Origin: Halococcaceae archaeon
GTDB taxonomy: Archaea > Halobacteriota > Halobacteria > Halobacteriales > Halalkalicoccaceae
Assembly: GCA_007128515.1 (NCBI GenBank)
Contig: SKXI01000130.1
Coordinates: 1 to 8,908 of the forward strand
Direction: 5' to 3'
DNA length: 8,908 nt
Shown here: positions 1 to 7,530 of the stretch, one piece after another
How positions within the stretch are numbered: position 1 is the first letter of the stretch
Layout of the letters: every line of letters begins with the position of its first letter
The notes under the pieces: model-generated
What the model saw: only the letters and a program-made list of their open reading frames with translations
Told to the model about the DNA's origin: nothing
The model's database searches: none
Made by a program: the position numbers and the translations under genes

Positions 1-1116
1 GGCGATTCACCGGAGTACTCGCTGGAGACGGAGGTGGCTGACGTGGTAGCCGTCGTCGAATCGATCGGCGACCCGGTCACCCTGCTCGGCCATTCCTACG
101 GCGCGAACATCGCGCTCGAGGGCTCGCTCCGAACCGACGGGATCGGTCGGCTCGTCCTCTACGAACCGGGGATCGCCGTCGGCGACCACGAACTCGCCTC
201 CCCGGAGGTCGTCGCCGAACTGAACGACCTCCTCGATGAGGGAGAGAACGAGGAGGCGCTACTGCTCTTTTTCCGAGAGATCGCGGGTCTCACCCCGGCG
301 GAGATCGACGTCTTCCGGACGGATCCGGGCTGGCAGGACCGCGTCGACGGTGCACACACACTGCCCCGTGAGGAGCAGGCGATAGCGGAGTACGAGTTCC
401 GCCCGGCCCGGTTCGCGGGGATGACCACACCGACCCTCCTGTTTTCCGGCGGGGAGAGCCCCCGGGTGTTCAGAGACGCGACGGCCGCGGTGCACGACGC
501 GCTCCCGAACAGCCGGATCGTCACATTCGAGGGCCACCACCACGTGGCGATGCAGACCGCCCCGGAGCGGTTCGTCGAGGAGGTACTGGCGTTCGTCCGC
601 GAAACCGACGACGGTCCCGACTACGGAGAGAAACCCACGACATCAGAACCGAACGATACCGACCCGCAGACCGATCCGAAGGAACTCGTCAGCCGCTGGT
701 TCGCGGAGTTCTGGGGCGCGCTGAACCCCGAGGCCGTCGACGAACTCGCCGCGGAGGACGTCCTGTTTTACTACCCACTCGTCGGCGAGGTACGTGGCCG
801 GGACGGAGTGAAAGCGCGCATCGTCGGGTTCGCGGAGCTGTTCCCGGACGGCGGCTTCGAGCTGACCGACGAGCTGATCGCCGAGGGCGAGTGGGTGGTC
901 GCCCGCTGGGAGGGCGGCGGCACCCACACCGGCCCCGCCTGGGAGCTATCGGTCGGAACCCTCCCCGCGAACTCCGGGAAGACGGTCCGGTACACGGGGA
1001 CGACGGTCTACCGCGTGCGCGAGGGACGGATCGTAGCGGAACACGGGCAGGCCGATTACGTCGCGGCACTGCAGCAGCTCGGGTTGATTCCGGGAGGGGA
1101 GGAGGGGACGGACTGA
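1..1116 (+). CDS. Alpha/beta-hydrolase fused to SnoaL-like domain, 5' partial
   Basis: The frame is open from base 1 to the TGA at 1114-1116. The GTG at 34 is not a credible start, because the residues before it (GDSPEYSLETE) look like normal fold sequence, so the gene begins outside the window. The visible N-terminal part is the second half of an alpha/beta-hydrolase. It has the nucleophile elbow G-H-S-Y-G (Ser codon 94-96), the strand TPTLLFSGGESP (possible acid Glu at 454-456) and G-H-H-H-V-A-M with the likely catalytic His at 541-543. A polar, Asp/Pro-rich linker (about 601-680) leads into a second domain (about 680-1116) that resembles SnoaL-like/ester-cyclase proteins of the NTF2 fold, with YPLVGEVRGRDGV and a late YRVREGRIVAEH strand. 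The substrate is unknown; the first domain could be an esterase or a related C-C hydrolase. The gene converges on the metF-like gene with a 57-base gap and is not part of the minus-strand run. Confidence 0.85.
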   Translation, partial: GDSPEYSLETEVADVVAVVESIGDPVTLLGHSYGANIALEGSLRTDGIGRLVLYEPGIAVGDHELASPEVVAELNDLLDEGENEEALLLFFREIAGLTPAEIDVFRTDPGWQDRVDGAHTLPREEQAIAEYEFRPARFAGMTTPTLLFSGGESPRVFRDATAAVHDALPNSRIVTFEGHHHVAMQTAPERFVEEVLAFVRETDDGPDYGEKPTTSEPNDTDPQTDPKELVSRWFAEFWGALNPEAVDELAAEDVLFYYPLVGEVRGRDGVKARIVGFAELFPDGGFELTDELIAEGEWVVARWEGGGTHTGPAWELSVGTLPANSGKTVRYTGTTVYRVREGRIVAEHGQADYVAALQQLGLIPGGEEGTD

Positions 1117-1173
1117 CCACCTCGACCTCCGTGTCGATCCACGGCGGTGAGTGCGACGATGCCCGGGTTCGCC

Positions 1174-2040
1174 TTACAGCCGATCGTCGAGCGAGCGCTC
1201 GCGCCAGGACTCGGTGTCGGGCACCTGGTTGAACGTGTAGATGTGGACCCCCGAGATGTCGTAGTCCGGGTCGTTGACGTACGGGGCGAGCCCCTCGATC
1301 AGCTCGTCGGGCGTGTAGACCCCCCGCGAGCCGATCAGCTGCTTGACGAAGCCGACGATCCCGGTCGTCTTCCGCAGGAAGTCGATCGAGTCGCCGACGC
1401 CGACCTTCTGGGAGATCCCGATGAGCCGCTGGTAGCTCAGCACGCCCGGAATGCCGACCTCGACCGGGAGCTCGACCCCGCGGTCGCGGATCTCGCCGAC
1501 CCACTCCACGACGGCCTCCGGGTCGTAACAGAGCTGCGTGACGATGTAGGTCGCGTACGGCTCCTTCTTCGCCATCGACTCGGCGAGCGTCTCGTCCGAG
1601 AGGAACGCGTGACCCTCCGGATAGCCCGTGATACCGATCTCCTCGAACGGGTGGTCGAGTTCGTCGAGCGCCACCAGCAGCTCGTAGGCCGACTCGAACT
1701 CGCCGGCGGGCTCCTCGCGGTCGCCGCCGGGGACGAAGAGATCGGTGACGCCCGCCTCCGAGAGGAGGTCGACGACCTCCGCGAGGTGCTCCTCGTCGCG
1801 GACGTACCGCGCGGCGATGTGGGGGACAATCTCGTAGCCGGCGGCCGCACCCTTCTCGGTCCACTCGAGCGTCGCGTCGAGGCCGAGCGTGGGCGAGGTC
1901 GTGATCGCGATCGTCGCCCCGTCCGGCAGGTGCTCCATCTGCTCGCCGAAGCTGTCGAACGGCATCAGCTCGAACCGCGGCTCCGAGAGCAGCATCGGAA
2001 CGCCCTCGACCGTCTCGCTCGATCCTGAGATGAGTGACAT
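1174..2040 (-). CDS. metF: MetF-like methylenetetrahydrofolate reductase
   Basis: This 288-residue protein has the usual length of a single-domain, FAD-containing MTHFR, a cytoplasmic TIM barrel that interconverts 5,10-methylene-THF and 5-methyl-THF. Family landmarks occur in order: RFELMPF near residue 22 (the region of the catalytic Glu), VPHIAARYV at 72-80, PGGDREEP with Asp107 (equivalent to the flavin-contacting Asp of E. coli MetF), IGITGYPEGH at 135-144, the TQLCYDPEAV strand at 168-177, GIPGVLSYQRLIGIS at 196-210 and HIYTFNQ at 266-272. The gene ends with TAA at 1174-1176. The ATG at 2040 gives the full family start; Met16 is a later alternative. No Shine-Dalgarno site or clear TATA box precedes it. 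It lies 98 bases downstream of the DmdA-like gene, so it is probably cotranscribed. In that context I infer that it oxidises methyl-THF made by its neighbour. A methionine-biosynthetic role is the alternative. Confidence 0.88.
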   Translation of the reverse strand: MSLISGSSETVEGVPMLLSEPRFELMPFDSFGEQMEHLPDGATIAITTSPTLGLDATLEWTEKGAAAGYEIVPHIAARYVRDEEHLAEVVDLLSEAGVTDLFVPGGDREEPAGEFESAYELLVALDELDHPFEEIGITGYPEGHAFLSDETLAESMAKKEPYATYIVTQLCYDPEAVVEWVGEIRDRGVELPVEVGIPGVLSYQRLIGISQKVGVGDSIDFLRKTTGIVGFVKQLIGSRGVYTPDELIEGLAPYVNDPDYDISGVHIYTFNQVPDTESWRERSLDDRL

Positions 2041-2058
2041 TGGTGGTTACTATGGGTT

Positions 2059-2095
2059 CGTCGACCGTGGTTCCGTCGGTTCCGCTCCGTCGACG
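2059..2095. repeat. Short inverted repeat in the gap before metF
   Basis: Seven-base arms CGTCGAC (2059-2065) and GTCGACG (2089-2095) are perfect inverse copies, separated by 23 bases. The spacer also carries GGTTCCG twice (2069-2075 and 2078-2084). Each arm contains the palindrome GTCGAC, which is common in GC-rich haloarchaeal DNA, so this may be chance. It lies on the leader side of the metF-like gene and could be a weak RNA stem between the two genes. No T-tract follows it. Confidence 0.2.
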
Positions 2096-2138
2096 GGGAG
2101 ACGGGCGACCGGTCGGTCCACGAGCCGTCCCGAACGGC

Positions 2139-3527
2139 TCACTCGGTCGCGTCCTCCCTCGCGTGGAGCTTCGCCTGCTCGCGGGCGCTCGGGTTCACCG
2201 ACGGCTTGAACGGCACCTTCGAGACCGTCGCGAAGACCGGCTCGCCCGGCGTCTCGGCGTACTCGTCGGGGAGGTGGACCTCGAACTCGATGTCGGCGTC
2301 CGTCTTGTAGATCTCGTCGTCCAGCGTGGCGTCGAGGTGCGAGAGCTTCTCGGCGGGTACGAACGCGAGCGCGAGGTTCGTCTCGAGTTCGGGGTTGTAC
2401 CACGGCGAGGTGACGTAGCCACACTCCTCGCCCGTCTCGGGATCGGAGACGAGCCAGAAGTCGGGCGCGTAGTCCCGGATCGGCTCGCCCGCCATCTTCA
2501 GCCCGACCATCTTGTGGTTGAACGGGTACTGGCCGTCGTCGATCAGCGCCTGCTGGCGTTCGAGTTCCTCCTTGCCGATGTAATCGCCCTCCTTCTTCGA
2601 GGGGACCTGATACCCGAGGTTCACCTGGAACGGCGAGGTCTCGTGGTCCATGTCCTGGCCCCACGAGAGGATGCCCGCGGCGATCCGCCGGTGGTGGGCG
2701 GGTGCGACCTGCATCCCACCGTGGTCGACGACCGCCTCGTGGACCGGGTCCCAGACGCGTTCGGCGTACTTCGTCGCGTCGCGGACGTAGATCTCGAAGC
2801 CCTTCTCGCCGGAGAAGCCCGTCTGGCTCACCAGACAGGAGACGCCGTCGATCTCCGCCTCCATCAGCCCGTAGTACGGGATCTCGGTGACGTCGTCGCC
2901 GACGACGTCGACCATCACGTCGACGGACTTCGGCCCCTGGATCTGCATCGGCGCGACGTCGATCTCGTCGATCTCGACGTCGAAGTCCATCCCGACGTTC
3001 ACGCCCTGGAGCCACTGCATGAGCGTCGAGTCGGAGAGCGAGAACCAGAACTCGTCCTCCGCGGGGCGCAGGAGTACGGGGTCGTTCAGGATGCCGCCGT
3101 CCTCGTTACAGAGGATGACGTACTTACCCTTCATCGGGTCGATCGCCGTCGCGTCCCGCGTGATGACGTAGTCGGTGAGCGCCTCGGCGTCCGGCCCCTT
3201 CACCCTGATCTGGCGCTCGACGGCGACGTCCCAGATCGTCACGTGGTTGACGAGCGCGTCGTACTCGGCCATCATCCCGCCCTCCTCCGGCTTCAGCATC
3301 CCGCGGGGGTGGTAGATGCGGTTGTAGACCGTACAGCGCCAGGCGCCGTTCTCGACGAACGACTTGTGGAAGAACGGCGACTTCCGGACCCGGGTCGACA
3401 CCAGCATCTCGATGCCCGGATCGCCCGACTGCCGCAGGTTCCTCGGGAGCGTCCGGTCCGACTGGTCGACGCTCGGATAGTTCGGGTGCGACTGCTCCTC
3501 TACCGATGGTGGCTCGCTATTTGCCAT
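2139..3527 (-). CDS. DmdA-like GcvT-fold THF-dependent methyltransferase/demethylase
   Basis: This protein of 462 residues belongs to the GcvT (glycine-cleavage T protein) family, which binds THF and accepts a methyl or aminomethyl group. It resembles DMSP demethylase DmdA more than true T protein: STRVRKSPF at 44-52, IWDVAVERQIRVKGPDA from 98, GGILNDPV with the folate-site Asp149, a QGPK turn at 197-200 and GFEIYV at 243-248. A GcvT C-terminal barrel follows (about 340-445). An N-terminal extension of about 40 polar residues and a long C-terminus make it larger than the roughly 370-400 residues usual for DmdA and close in size to the aryl O-demethylase LigM. I chose ATG 3527 over ATG 3545 because MANSEPP is a typical haloarchaeal start and a T-rich box lies 25-29 bases upstream. 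It is followed by metF, which suits methyl-THF production. The methyl donor (sulfonium, methoxy or N-methyl compound) cannot be told from sequence. Confidence 0.85.
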   Translation of the reverse strand: MANSEPPSVEEQSHPNYPSVDQSDRTLPRNLRQSGDPGIEMLVSTRVRKSPFFHKSFVENGAWRCTVYNRIYHPRGMLKPEEGGMMAEYDALVNHVTIWDVAVERQIRVKGPDAEALTDYVITRDATAIDPMKGKYVILCNEDGGILNDPVLLRPAEDEFWFSLSDSTLMQWLQGVNVGMDFDVEIDEIDVAPMQIQGPKSVDVMVDVVGDDVTEIPYYGLMEAEIDGVSCLVSQTGFSGEKGFEIYVRDATKYAERVWDPVHEAVVDHGGMQVAPAHHRRIAAGILSWGQDMDHETSPFQVNLGYQVPSKKEGDYIGKEELERQQALIDDGQYPFNHKMVGLKMAGEPIRDYAPDFWLVSDPETGEECGYVTSPWYNPELETNLALAFVPAEKLSHLDATLDDEIYKTDADIEFEVHLPDEYAETPGEPVFATVSKVPFKPSVNPSAREQAKLHAREDATE

Positions 3528-3551
3528 GCATGAGGTTCTCTGCATCTCCCC

Positions 3552-3558
3552 AAAAAGG
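3552..3558 (-). promoter_or_regulatory. Possible TATA box for DmdA-like gene
   Basis: On the minus strand the sequence CCTTTTTGG places a T-run 25-29 bases ahead of ATG 3527, the distance expected for a leaderless archaeal transcript. It is a poor match to the usual haloarchaeal TATA box, so this is tentative. The gap to the upstream lyase gene (225 bases) makes an independent promoter likely somewhere here. Confidence 0.3.
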
Positions 3559-3638
3559 TTCTGTTGTACTCAGAGGGATCGTCGTCGCCGATCGTCCCTC
3601 TCGTACGGTCTGCTGTAACGATTCACCGGCGCAACCGT

Positions 3639-3652
3639 AGGACGGTCGTCCT
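3639..3652. promoter_or_regulatory. 14-bp palindrome, candidate operator
   Basis: AGGACG and CGTCCT are perfect inverse half-sites around a central GT. The loop is too small for a stable RNA stem, so if functional it is more likely a protein site. It lies about 112 bases upstream of the DmdA-like start. A palindrome of this size is not rare by chance in 200 GC-rich bases. Confidence 0.25.
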
Positions 3653-3692
3653 CGGGCCGGAACTGACTGACAGCAGTCCGTATCGGGCGTAC

Positions 3693-3705
3693 ACACCGCC
3701 GGTGT
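3693..3705. promoter_or_regulatory. 13-bp palindrome, candidate operator
   Basis: ACACCG and CGGTGT flank a single C. The centre is about 54 bases (roughly five helical turns) from the centre of the palindrome at 3639-3652. The site lies between the end of the lyase gene and the start of the DmdA-like gene. The half-site sequence differs from the neighbouring palindrome, so the two need not bind one protein. Confidence 0.25.
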
Positions 3706-3731
3706 CGTTCGATTCTCGGTCGAGTAACGAC
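3704..3731 (-). other. Imperfect hairpin just after the lyase gene
   Basis: GTCGTT (3704-3709) pairs with AACGAC (3726-3731), with an inner CGA/TCG pairing and a 3-base bulge. In the minus-strand transcript it would form 21 bases after the lyase stop codon and could mark the 3' end of that message. No T-tract follows directly, so it is not a convincing terminator. Confidence 0.25.
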
Positions 3732-3752
3732 GAGTTCCTCCGTCGATCCCTC

Positions 3753-4988
3753 TCAGCGCCGGTTGATGATCGTCGCCTCGTAGCCCCGATCCTCGATCGA
3801 CCGGGTGATCGCCCGCGAGTGTTCGGACCCGCTGGTGATGACGCAGAAGACGAGGTGTGCTTCCCCCACGGCGAGGCCCTCGACCGCCCGGTCGTGGCGC
3901 ACCCACCGGATGTTCGCGTCGTGTTCGGCGATGATCCCCGAGAGGTCGGCCATCCGCCCCGGCGCGTCGGTGATCTTCACCCGGAGGTGGAGTAGCTGCT
4001 CGCGGTCGGTCATCGCGTGGGTCAGCACCGTCTGGAGCATCGGCATGTCGAGGTTGCCGCCACAGAGAAGCGGCATCACCGTCTCGCCCGAGACGTCGAG
4101 CTCCTCGGAGAGCAACGCCGCGACGCTCGCCGCACCCGCGCCCTCGACCAGCTGTTTCGCCCGTTCGAGCAGGAGCAGGATCGCCCGTGCGATCTCGTCG
4201 TCGCTCACGGTGAGCACCTCGTCGACGTGCTCTTCGATGATCCCGAGGGTGAGTTCGGAGACCCCGCCGGTCGCGATGCCGTCGGCGATCGTCCCCACGG
4301 TGTCGAGCGTCTGTGGCGTGCCCTTCTTCAGGCTCTCCGGGACCGTCGCGGCCTCCTCGGCCTGGACGCCGACGATCCGTGTCTCCGGACTGAGCTCCCC
4401 GAACGCCGTCGCGATCCCCGAGATGAGCCCGCCGCCGCCGATCGGGACGATCACCGTGTCCACGTCGGGGAGGTCCTCGACCATCTCGACGCCCAGGGTC
4501 CCCTGGCCCGCGACGATCGCCGGGTCGTCGTAGGCGTGGATGAACGTGGCCTCCTCGTCCTCCTCGGCGAGCCCTTTCGCGTGGGCCATCGCCGCCTGGA
4601 AGTCCCTCCCTTCAAGTTCGACCGTCGCGCCGTACCCACGGGTGGCGTCGATCTTCGTCTGCGGTGCCGCCTTCGGCATCACGATCGTCGACTCGACGCC
4701 GCGCTTCGTCGCGGCGAGCGCGACGCCCTGGGCGTGGTTGCCCGCGCTCGCCGCGATCGCGCGCTCGATCCCGCCTTCCTCCTCGCACTTTCTGACCTTG
4801 TTGTACGCCCCGCGGGGCTTGAACGAGCCCGTCCACTGGAGGTGTTCCATCTTCAGGTGGACGTCCGCGCCGACCATCGCCGAGAGCGAGGTGCTCTCCT
4901 CGATCGGCGTCCGCTTCACGACGCTCTCGTCGTCGAGCCGTTCCCTCGCTGCCTCGATATCCGCGAACCCGAACTCCGTTTCTGTCAT
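3753..4988 (-). CDS. ilvA: Threonine/serine ammonia-lyase (PLP, ACT domain)
   Basis: This 411-residue fold-type II PLP enzyme deaminates L-threonine to 2-oxobutyrate or L-serine to pyruvate in the cytoplasm. It shows the PLP lysine in SFKPRGAYNK (Lys57), ASAGNHAQG at 80-88, the phosphate-binding glycine loop PIGGGGLISG (Gly184-187) and LLCGGN near 308-312. A single C-terminal ACT domain (about 333-411) follows, as in the TdcB-like or short IlvA class rather than the long biosynthetic IlvA. The start ATG at 4988 follows the dehydrogenase stop by 18 bases and has a GAGGG Shine-Dalgarno-like site six bases ahead, so the two are probably one message. Next to a demethylating dehydrogenase I infer a serine-dehydratase role in C1/glycine catabolism. 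Isoleucine synthesis remains possible, and sequence alone does not separate the two substrates. Confidence 0.9.
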   Translation of the reverse strand: MTETEFGFADIEAARERLDDESVVKRTPIEESTSLSAMVGADVHLKMEHLQWTGSFKPRGAYNKVRKCEEEGGIERAIAASAGNHAQGVALAATKRGVESTIVMPKAAPQTKIDATRGYGATVELEGRDFQAAMAHAKGLAEEDEEATFIHAYDDPAIVAGQGTLGVEMVEDLPDVDTVIVPIGGGGLISGIATAFGELSPETRIVGVQAEEAATVPESLKKGTPQTLDTVGTIADGIATGGVSELTLGIIEEHVDEVLTVSDDEIARAILLLLERAKQLVEGAGAASVAALLSEELDVSGETVMPLLCGGNLDMPMLQTVLTHAMTDREQLLHLRVKITDAPGRMADLSGIIAEHDANIRWVRHDRAVEGLAVGEAHLVFCVITSGSEHSRAITRSIEDRGYEATIINRR

Positions 4989-4994
4989 GTCCGA

Positions 4995-4999
4995 CCCTC
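4995..4999 (-). promoter_or_regulatory. Ribosome binding site of the lyase gene
   Basis: GAGGG on the minus strand stands six bases before ATG 4988, inside the 18-base gap after the dehydrogenase stop codon. An internal Shine-Dalgarno site is what would be expected for a downstream gene of a haloarchaeal operon. It supports both the chosen start and co-transcription. Confidence 0.5.
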
Positions 5000-5006
5000 A
5001 CACCGC

Positions 5007-7502
5007 CTACCGAAGAATCTTCTCCCGCCCCGGGTCGAACAGCGGCTCGCTCGCGACCGTCGCGGGGTAGCGCTCGCCCTCGTACGCGATCTCCAGACCC
5101 GTCCCTTCCTCCGCGTACTCGGGAGGCAGGTAGCCGTAGGCGATGCCGGCGTCGATGCTGTAGCCGTAGTCGGCGGCGTTCACGTAGCCGACGAGCGCCT
5201 CGCCGTCGTAGATCGGCTTGCCCGAGTCGACGACCGCTCCGCGCTCGTCGAGCGTGAGCGGCGTGAGCGTCCGCTCGAGGTTGGACGCACCCTCGAGCGC
5301 CGTCTTCCCCACGAACTCGGTCTCCCTGTCGACCGCGAACCCCATCCCGGCCTCGTACGGGTCGTACTCCGGGGTGACGTCGGTGCCCCAGAGCCGGTAC
5401 CCCTTCTCCAGGCGGAGCGAGCCGAGGAACGCACCGTTTCCGAGTGGAACCATCCCGTGGTCCTCGCCGGCCTCCCAGACGAGGTCCCAGAGGCGCCCCC
5501 CGTATTCGGTCGGGGCGTAGAGCTCCCAGCCGAGTTCGCCGATGTACGAGACCCGCAGCGCCGTCACCGGGATCGAGTCCAGGTAGAACTCCTTCGCGCG
5601 GAAGTAGCCGAACGCCTCGTGCGAGAGGTCCTCGTCGGTCAACGGCTGGAGCACCTCGCGTGCCTTCGGCCCCCAGACGCCGAGCCCGCACTGATCGGAG
5701 ACGTGCGGATCGATCGAGACGTCGTCGCCCGCCGCCCGTTCGCGGATCCACCGCGTGTGCTCGGTCGCGGACGAGCCGCCGCCGGTCGTCGCGACGAATC
5801 GCTCCTCACCGAGCCGCGTGATCGCCATGTCCGCGAGCACGCCGCCCGCCTCGTCGAGCATCGGTGCGTAGCGCACCTGGCCGACGTCGACGTCCATGTC
5901 GTTCGTGAACACCCGCTGGACGACCGCGAGGCTGTCCGGGCCCGTGATCTCGATGCCGGTGTACCGCGAGAGGTCGTAGATCCCCACGCGGTCGCGCACC
6001 GCCTGGTGTTCCGCGCCCTGGATCGGCGACCACTCCTTCGCGAGCCAGCCGGAGCGCTCGGGGACGTCGTACTCGGCCAGCAGCTCCTCGTTCGACTCGA
6101 ACCACTGGGGCACCTCCCAGCCGCCGGCCTCGACGAACTCCGCGCCGAGGTCCGCCTGCCGGCCGTAGAAGGGGCTGCGGCGTAGCCCGCGCTGGTTCAC
6201 TGGCTGCTCGCGCGGGTGGATCAGCTGGTAGACCTCCTGGTACTGCTGGCCGCCGCGGGCCCGCGAGAACGCTCTGCTCCCCGAGTGTGGTTGGAACCGC
6301 GAGATATGCGCGCCGCTGGCGTCCAGTCGCTCGCCGTCGAGTGTCGGTGTCCCGTCGTCCATCCACGAGGCGATCACGTTCCCCGCGCCGCCCGACTGTG
6401 TGACCCAGATGGCGAGCGCCCACCAGAGTCCTCCCGTCTCCTCGCTCTCGCCGAGGATCGGCATCCCGTCGGGGGTAAAGGAGAACATCCCGTTGAACGC
6501 GCGGTCGAACTCGCAGTCGGCGAACGCCGGAATCAGTTCGCTGGCGGCGTCGTAGGCCGACCGGTCGATGTCCGGGTGCGTCGCCTCGGTGAAGTGTTCT
6601 TCCGTGAACTCCCGGATCGAGGGCATCTCCTCGGCTTCTTCCGGGGAAGCGATGTCCTCCGGCGGCACCAGGAGCGGCTCGTGGTTGTACGAGCCGACGC
6701 CGTAGGCGTCGCGGTGCTGGCGGAAGTAGAGCGCGTAGTCCTGGTGTCTGAGGATCGGCTCCTCGAGTTCGGCCTCCGCGCCCGCGAGTTCCTCCAGGGG
6801 TTCGCTCACGAGGTACTGGTGGGCACAGGGTACCAGCGGAACGTCGAAGTCGACCATCTCGCCGAACAGCGGCCCCCAGATGTTCGTCGCCACCAGTAGC
6901 TCCTCGCACTCGATCCGACCCCGGTCGGTGACGACCGCGGAGACCTCGCCGTCGCTCCGCTCGATGTCGGTGACGGTGGTGTGACCGTGGAACTCCGCGG
7001 CGCTGGCGTTCATGGCCTCCTGCGCCATCGTCTCCGAGACGTCGACCGCGTGGGCCTTGCCGTCGCTCGGGACGTAGTAGCCGCCGTGGATGACCGATTC
7101 GTCGACCAGCGAGAGGCGCTCGCCGACCTCCTCCGGCGAGAGGAGCTCTCCCCCTTCGATGCCGAACGAGATCCCGTACTCCCGTTTTCGCTTCAGGTAC
7201 TCCCAGCGTTCGGGCGTGTACGCGACCTCGATCCCGCCGCAGGCCTCGTACCCGTCCAGATCGCTGTAGAGTTCCTGCGTGTAGCTCGCCAGCCGGGTCA
7301 TCAGCCGGTTCTCTGCGGTCTGGAAGACCAGTCCCGGCGCGTGCGACGTCGACCCGCCGGTCTCGAACAACGGCCCCTGGTCCACGACGACGATCCCCTC
7401 GCGGCCACGTTCCGCGAGGTGGTACGCGGCCGAACAGCCGACACAGCCCGCCCCGACCACGACCGTCTCGGCGCGCTCGGGAAGGGCGCTCTCTGTGCTC
7501 AT
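5007..7502 (-). CDS. FAD/GcvT dehydrogenase, dimethylglycine/sarcosine dehydrogenase family
   Basis: This 831-residue protein has the full architecture of dimethylglycine and sarcosine dehydrogenases. An N-terminal FAD-binding oxidoreductase (about 12-382) carries VVVGAGCVGCSAAYHL, then GGSTSHAPG whose His54 aligns with the histidine covalently linked to FAD in DMGDH, then HQYLV at 228-232 and FTPDGMPILGES at 342-353. A linker domain (about 383-437) and a THF-binding GcvT module (about 438-822) follow. The latter has SPFYGRQADLGAEFVEAGGW, MLDEAGGVLADM with Asp558 aligned to the catalytic T-protein Asp, and GYRLWGTDVTPEYDP near 701-715. The expected reaction oxidises an N-methyl group and passes the carbon to THF as methylene-THF. 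No signal peptide or membrane segment is visible. The stop is TAG at 5007-5009 and the start is ATG 7502. An electron acceptor is not encoded nearby. The exact amine substrate is not determinable; dimethylglycine or sarcosine is most likely. Confidence 0.9.
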   Translation of the reverse strand: MSTESALPERAETVVVGAGCVGCSAAYHLAERGREGIVVVDQGPLFETGGSTSHAPGLVFQTAENRLMTRLASYTQELYSDLDGYEACGGIEVAYTPERWEYLKRKREYGISFGIEGGELLSPEEVGERLSLVDESVIHGGYYVPSDGKAHAVDVSETMAQEAMNASAAEFHGHTTVTDIERSDGEVSAVVTDRGRIECEELLVATNIWGPLFGEMVDFDVPLVPCAHQYLVSEPLEELAGAEAELEEPILRHQDYALYFRQHRDAYGVGSYNHEPLLVPPEDIASPEEAEEMPSIREFTEEHFTEATHPDIDRSAYDAASELIPAFADCEFDRAFNGMFSFTPDGMPILGESEETGGLWWALAIWVTQSGGAGNVIASWMDDGTPTLDGERLDASGAHISRFQPHSGSRAFSRARGGQQYQEVYQLIHPREQPVNQRGLRRSPFYGRQADLGAEFVEAGGWEVPQWFESNEELLAEYDVPERSGWLAKEWSPIQGAEHQAVRDRVGIYDLSRYTGIEITGPDSLAVVQRVFTNDMDVDVGQVRYAPMLDEAGGVLADMAITRLGEERFVATTGGGSSATEHTRWIRERAAGDDVSIDPHVSDQCGLGVWGPKAREVLQPLTDEDLSHEAFGYFRAKEFYLDSIPVTALRVSYIGELGWELYAPTEYGGRLWDLVWEAGEDHGMVPLGNGAFLGSLRLEKGYRLWGTDVTPEYDPYEAGMGFAVDRETEFVGKTALEGASNLERTLTPLTLDERGAVVDSGKPIYDGEALVGYVNAADYGYSIDAGIAYGYLPPEYAEEGTGLEIAYEGERYPATVASEPLFDPGREKILR

Positions 7503-7530
7503 GTACGGCCCACACTCCTTCCGAGAGCGA

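Noticed and set aside
1129..1144. CCGTG/CACGG stem in the convergent gap after the hydrolase gene, as a terminator
   Set aside because: Only five base pairs and no T-run follow on either strand, so it is not distinguishable from chance.
2034..3533. A 499-codon open frame on the plus strand
   Set aside because: It is antisense to the DmdA-like gene, with repetitive Val/Asp/Arg/Leu composition and no recognisable motif.
3528..3545. ATG 3545 as the start of the DmdA-like gene
   Set aside because: It would add MQRTSC, which is atypical, and no promoter element fits it as well as the T-rich box fits ATG 3527. It cannot be fully excluded.
4017..6185. A 722-codon open frame on the plus strand
   Set aside because: It lies antisense to the lyase and FAD dehydrogenase genes. 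Its Arg/Val/Leu/His-rich, low-complexity translation is what results from reading the opposite strand of GC-rich haloarchaeal genes. The minus-strand frames carry clear family motifs.
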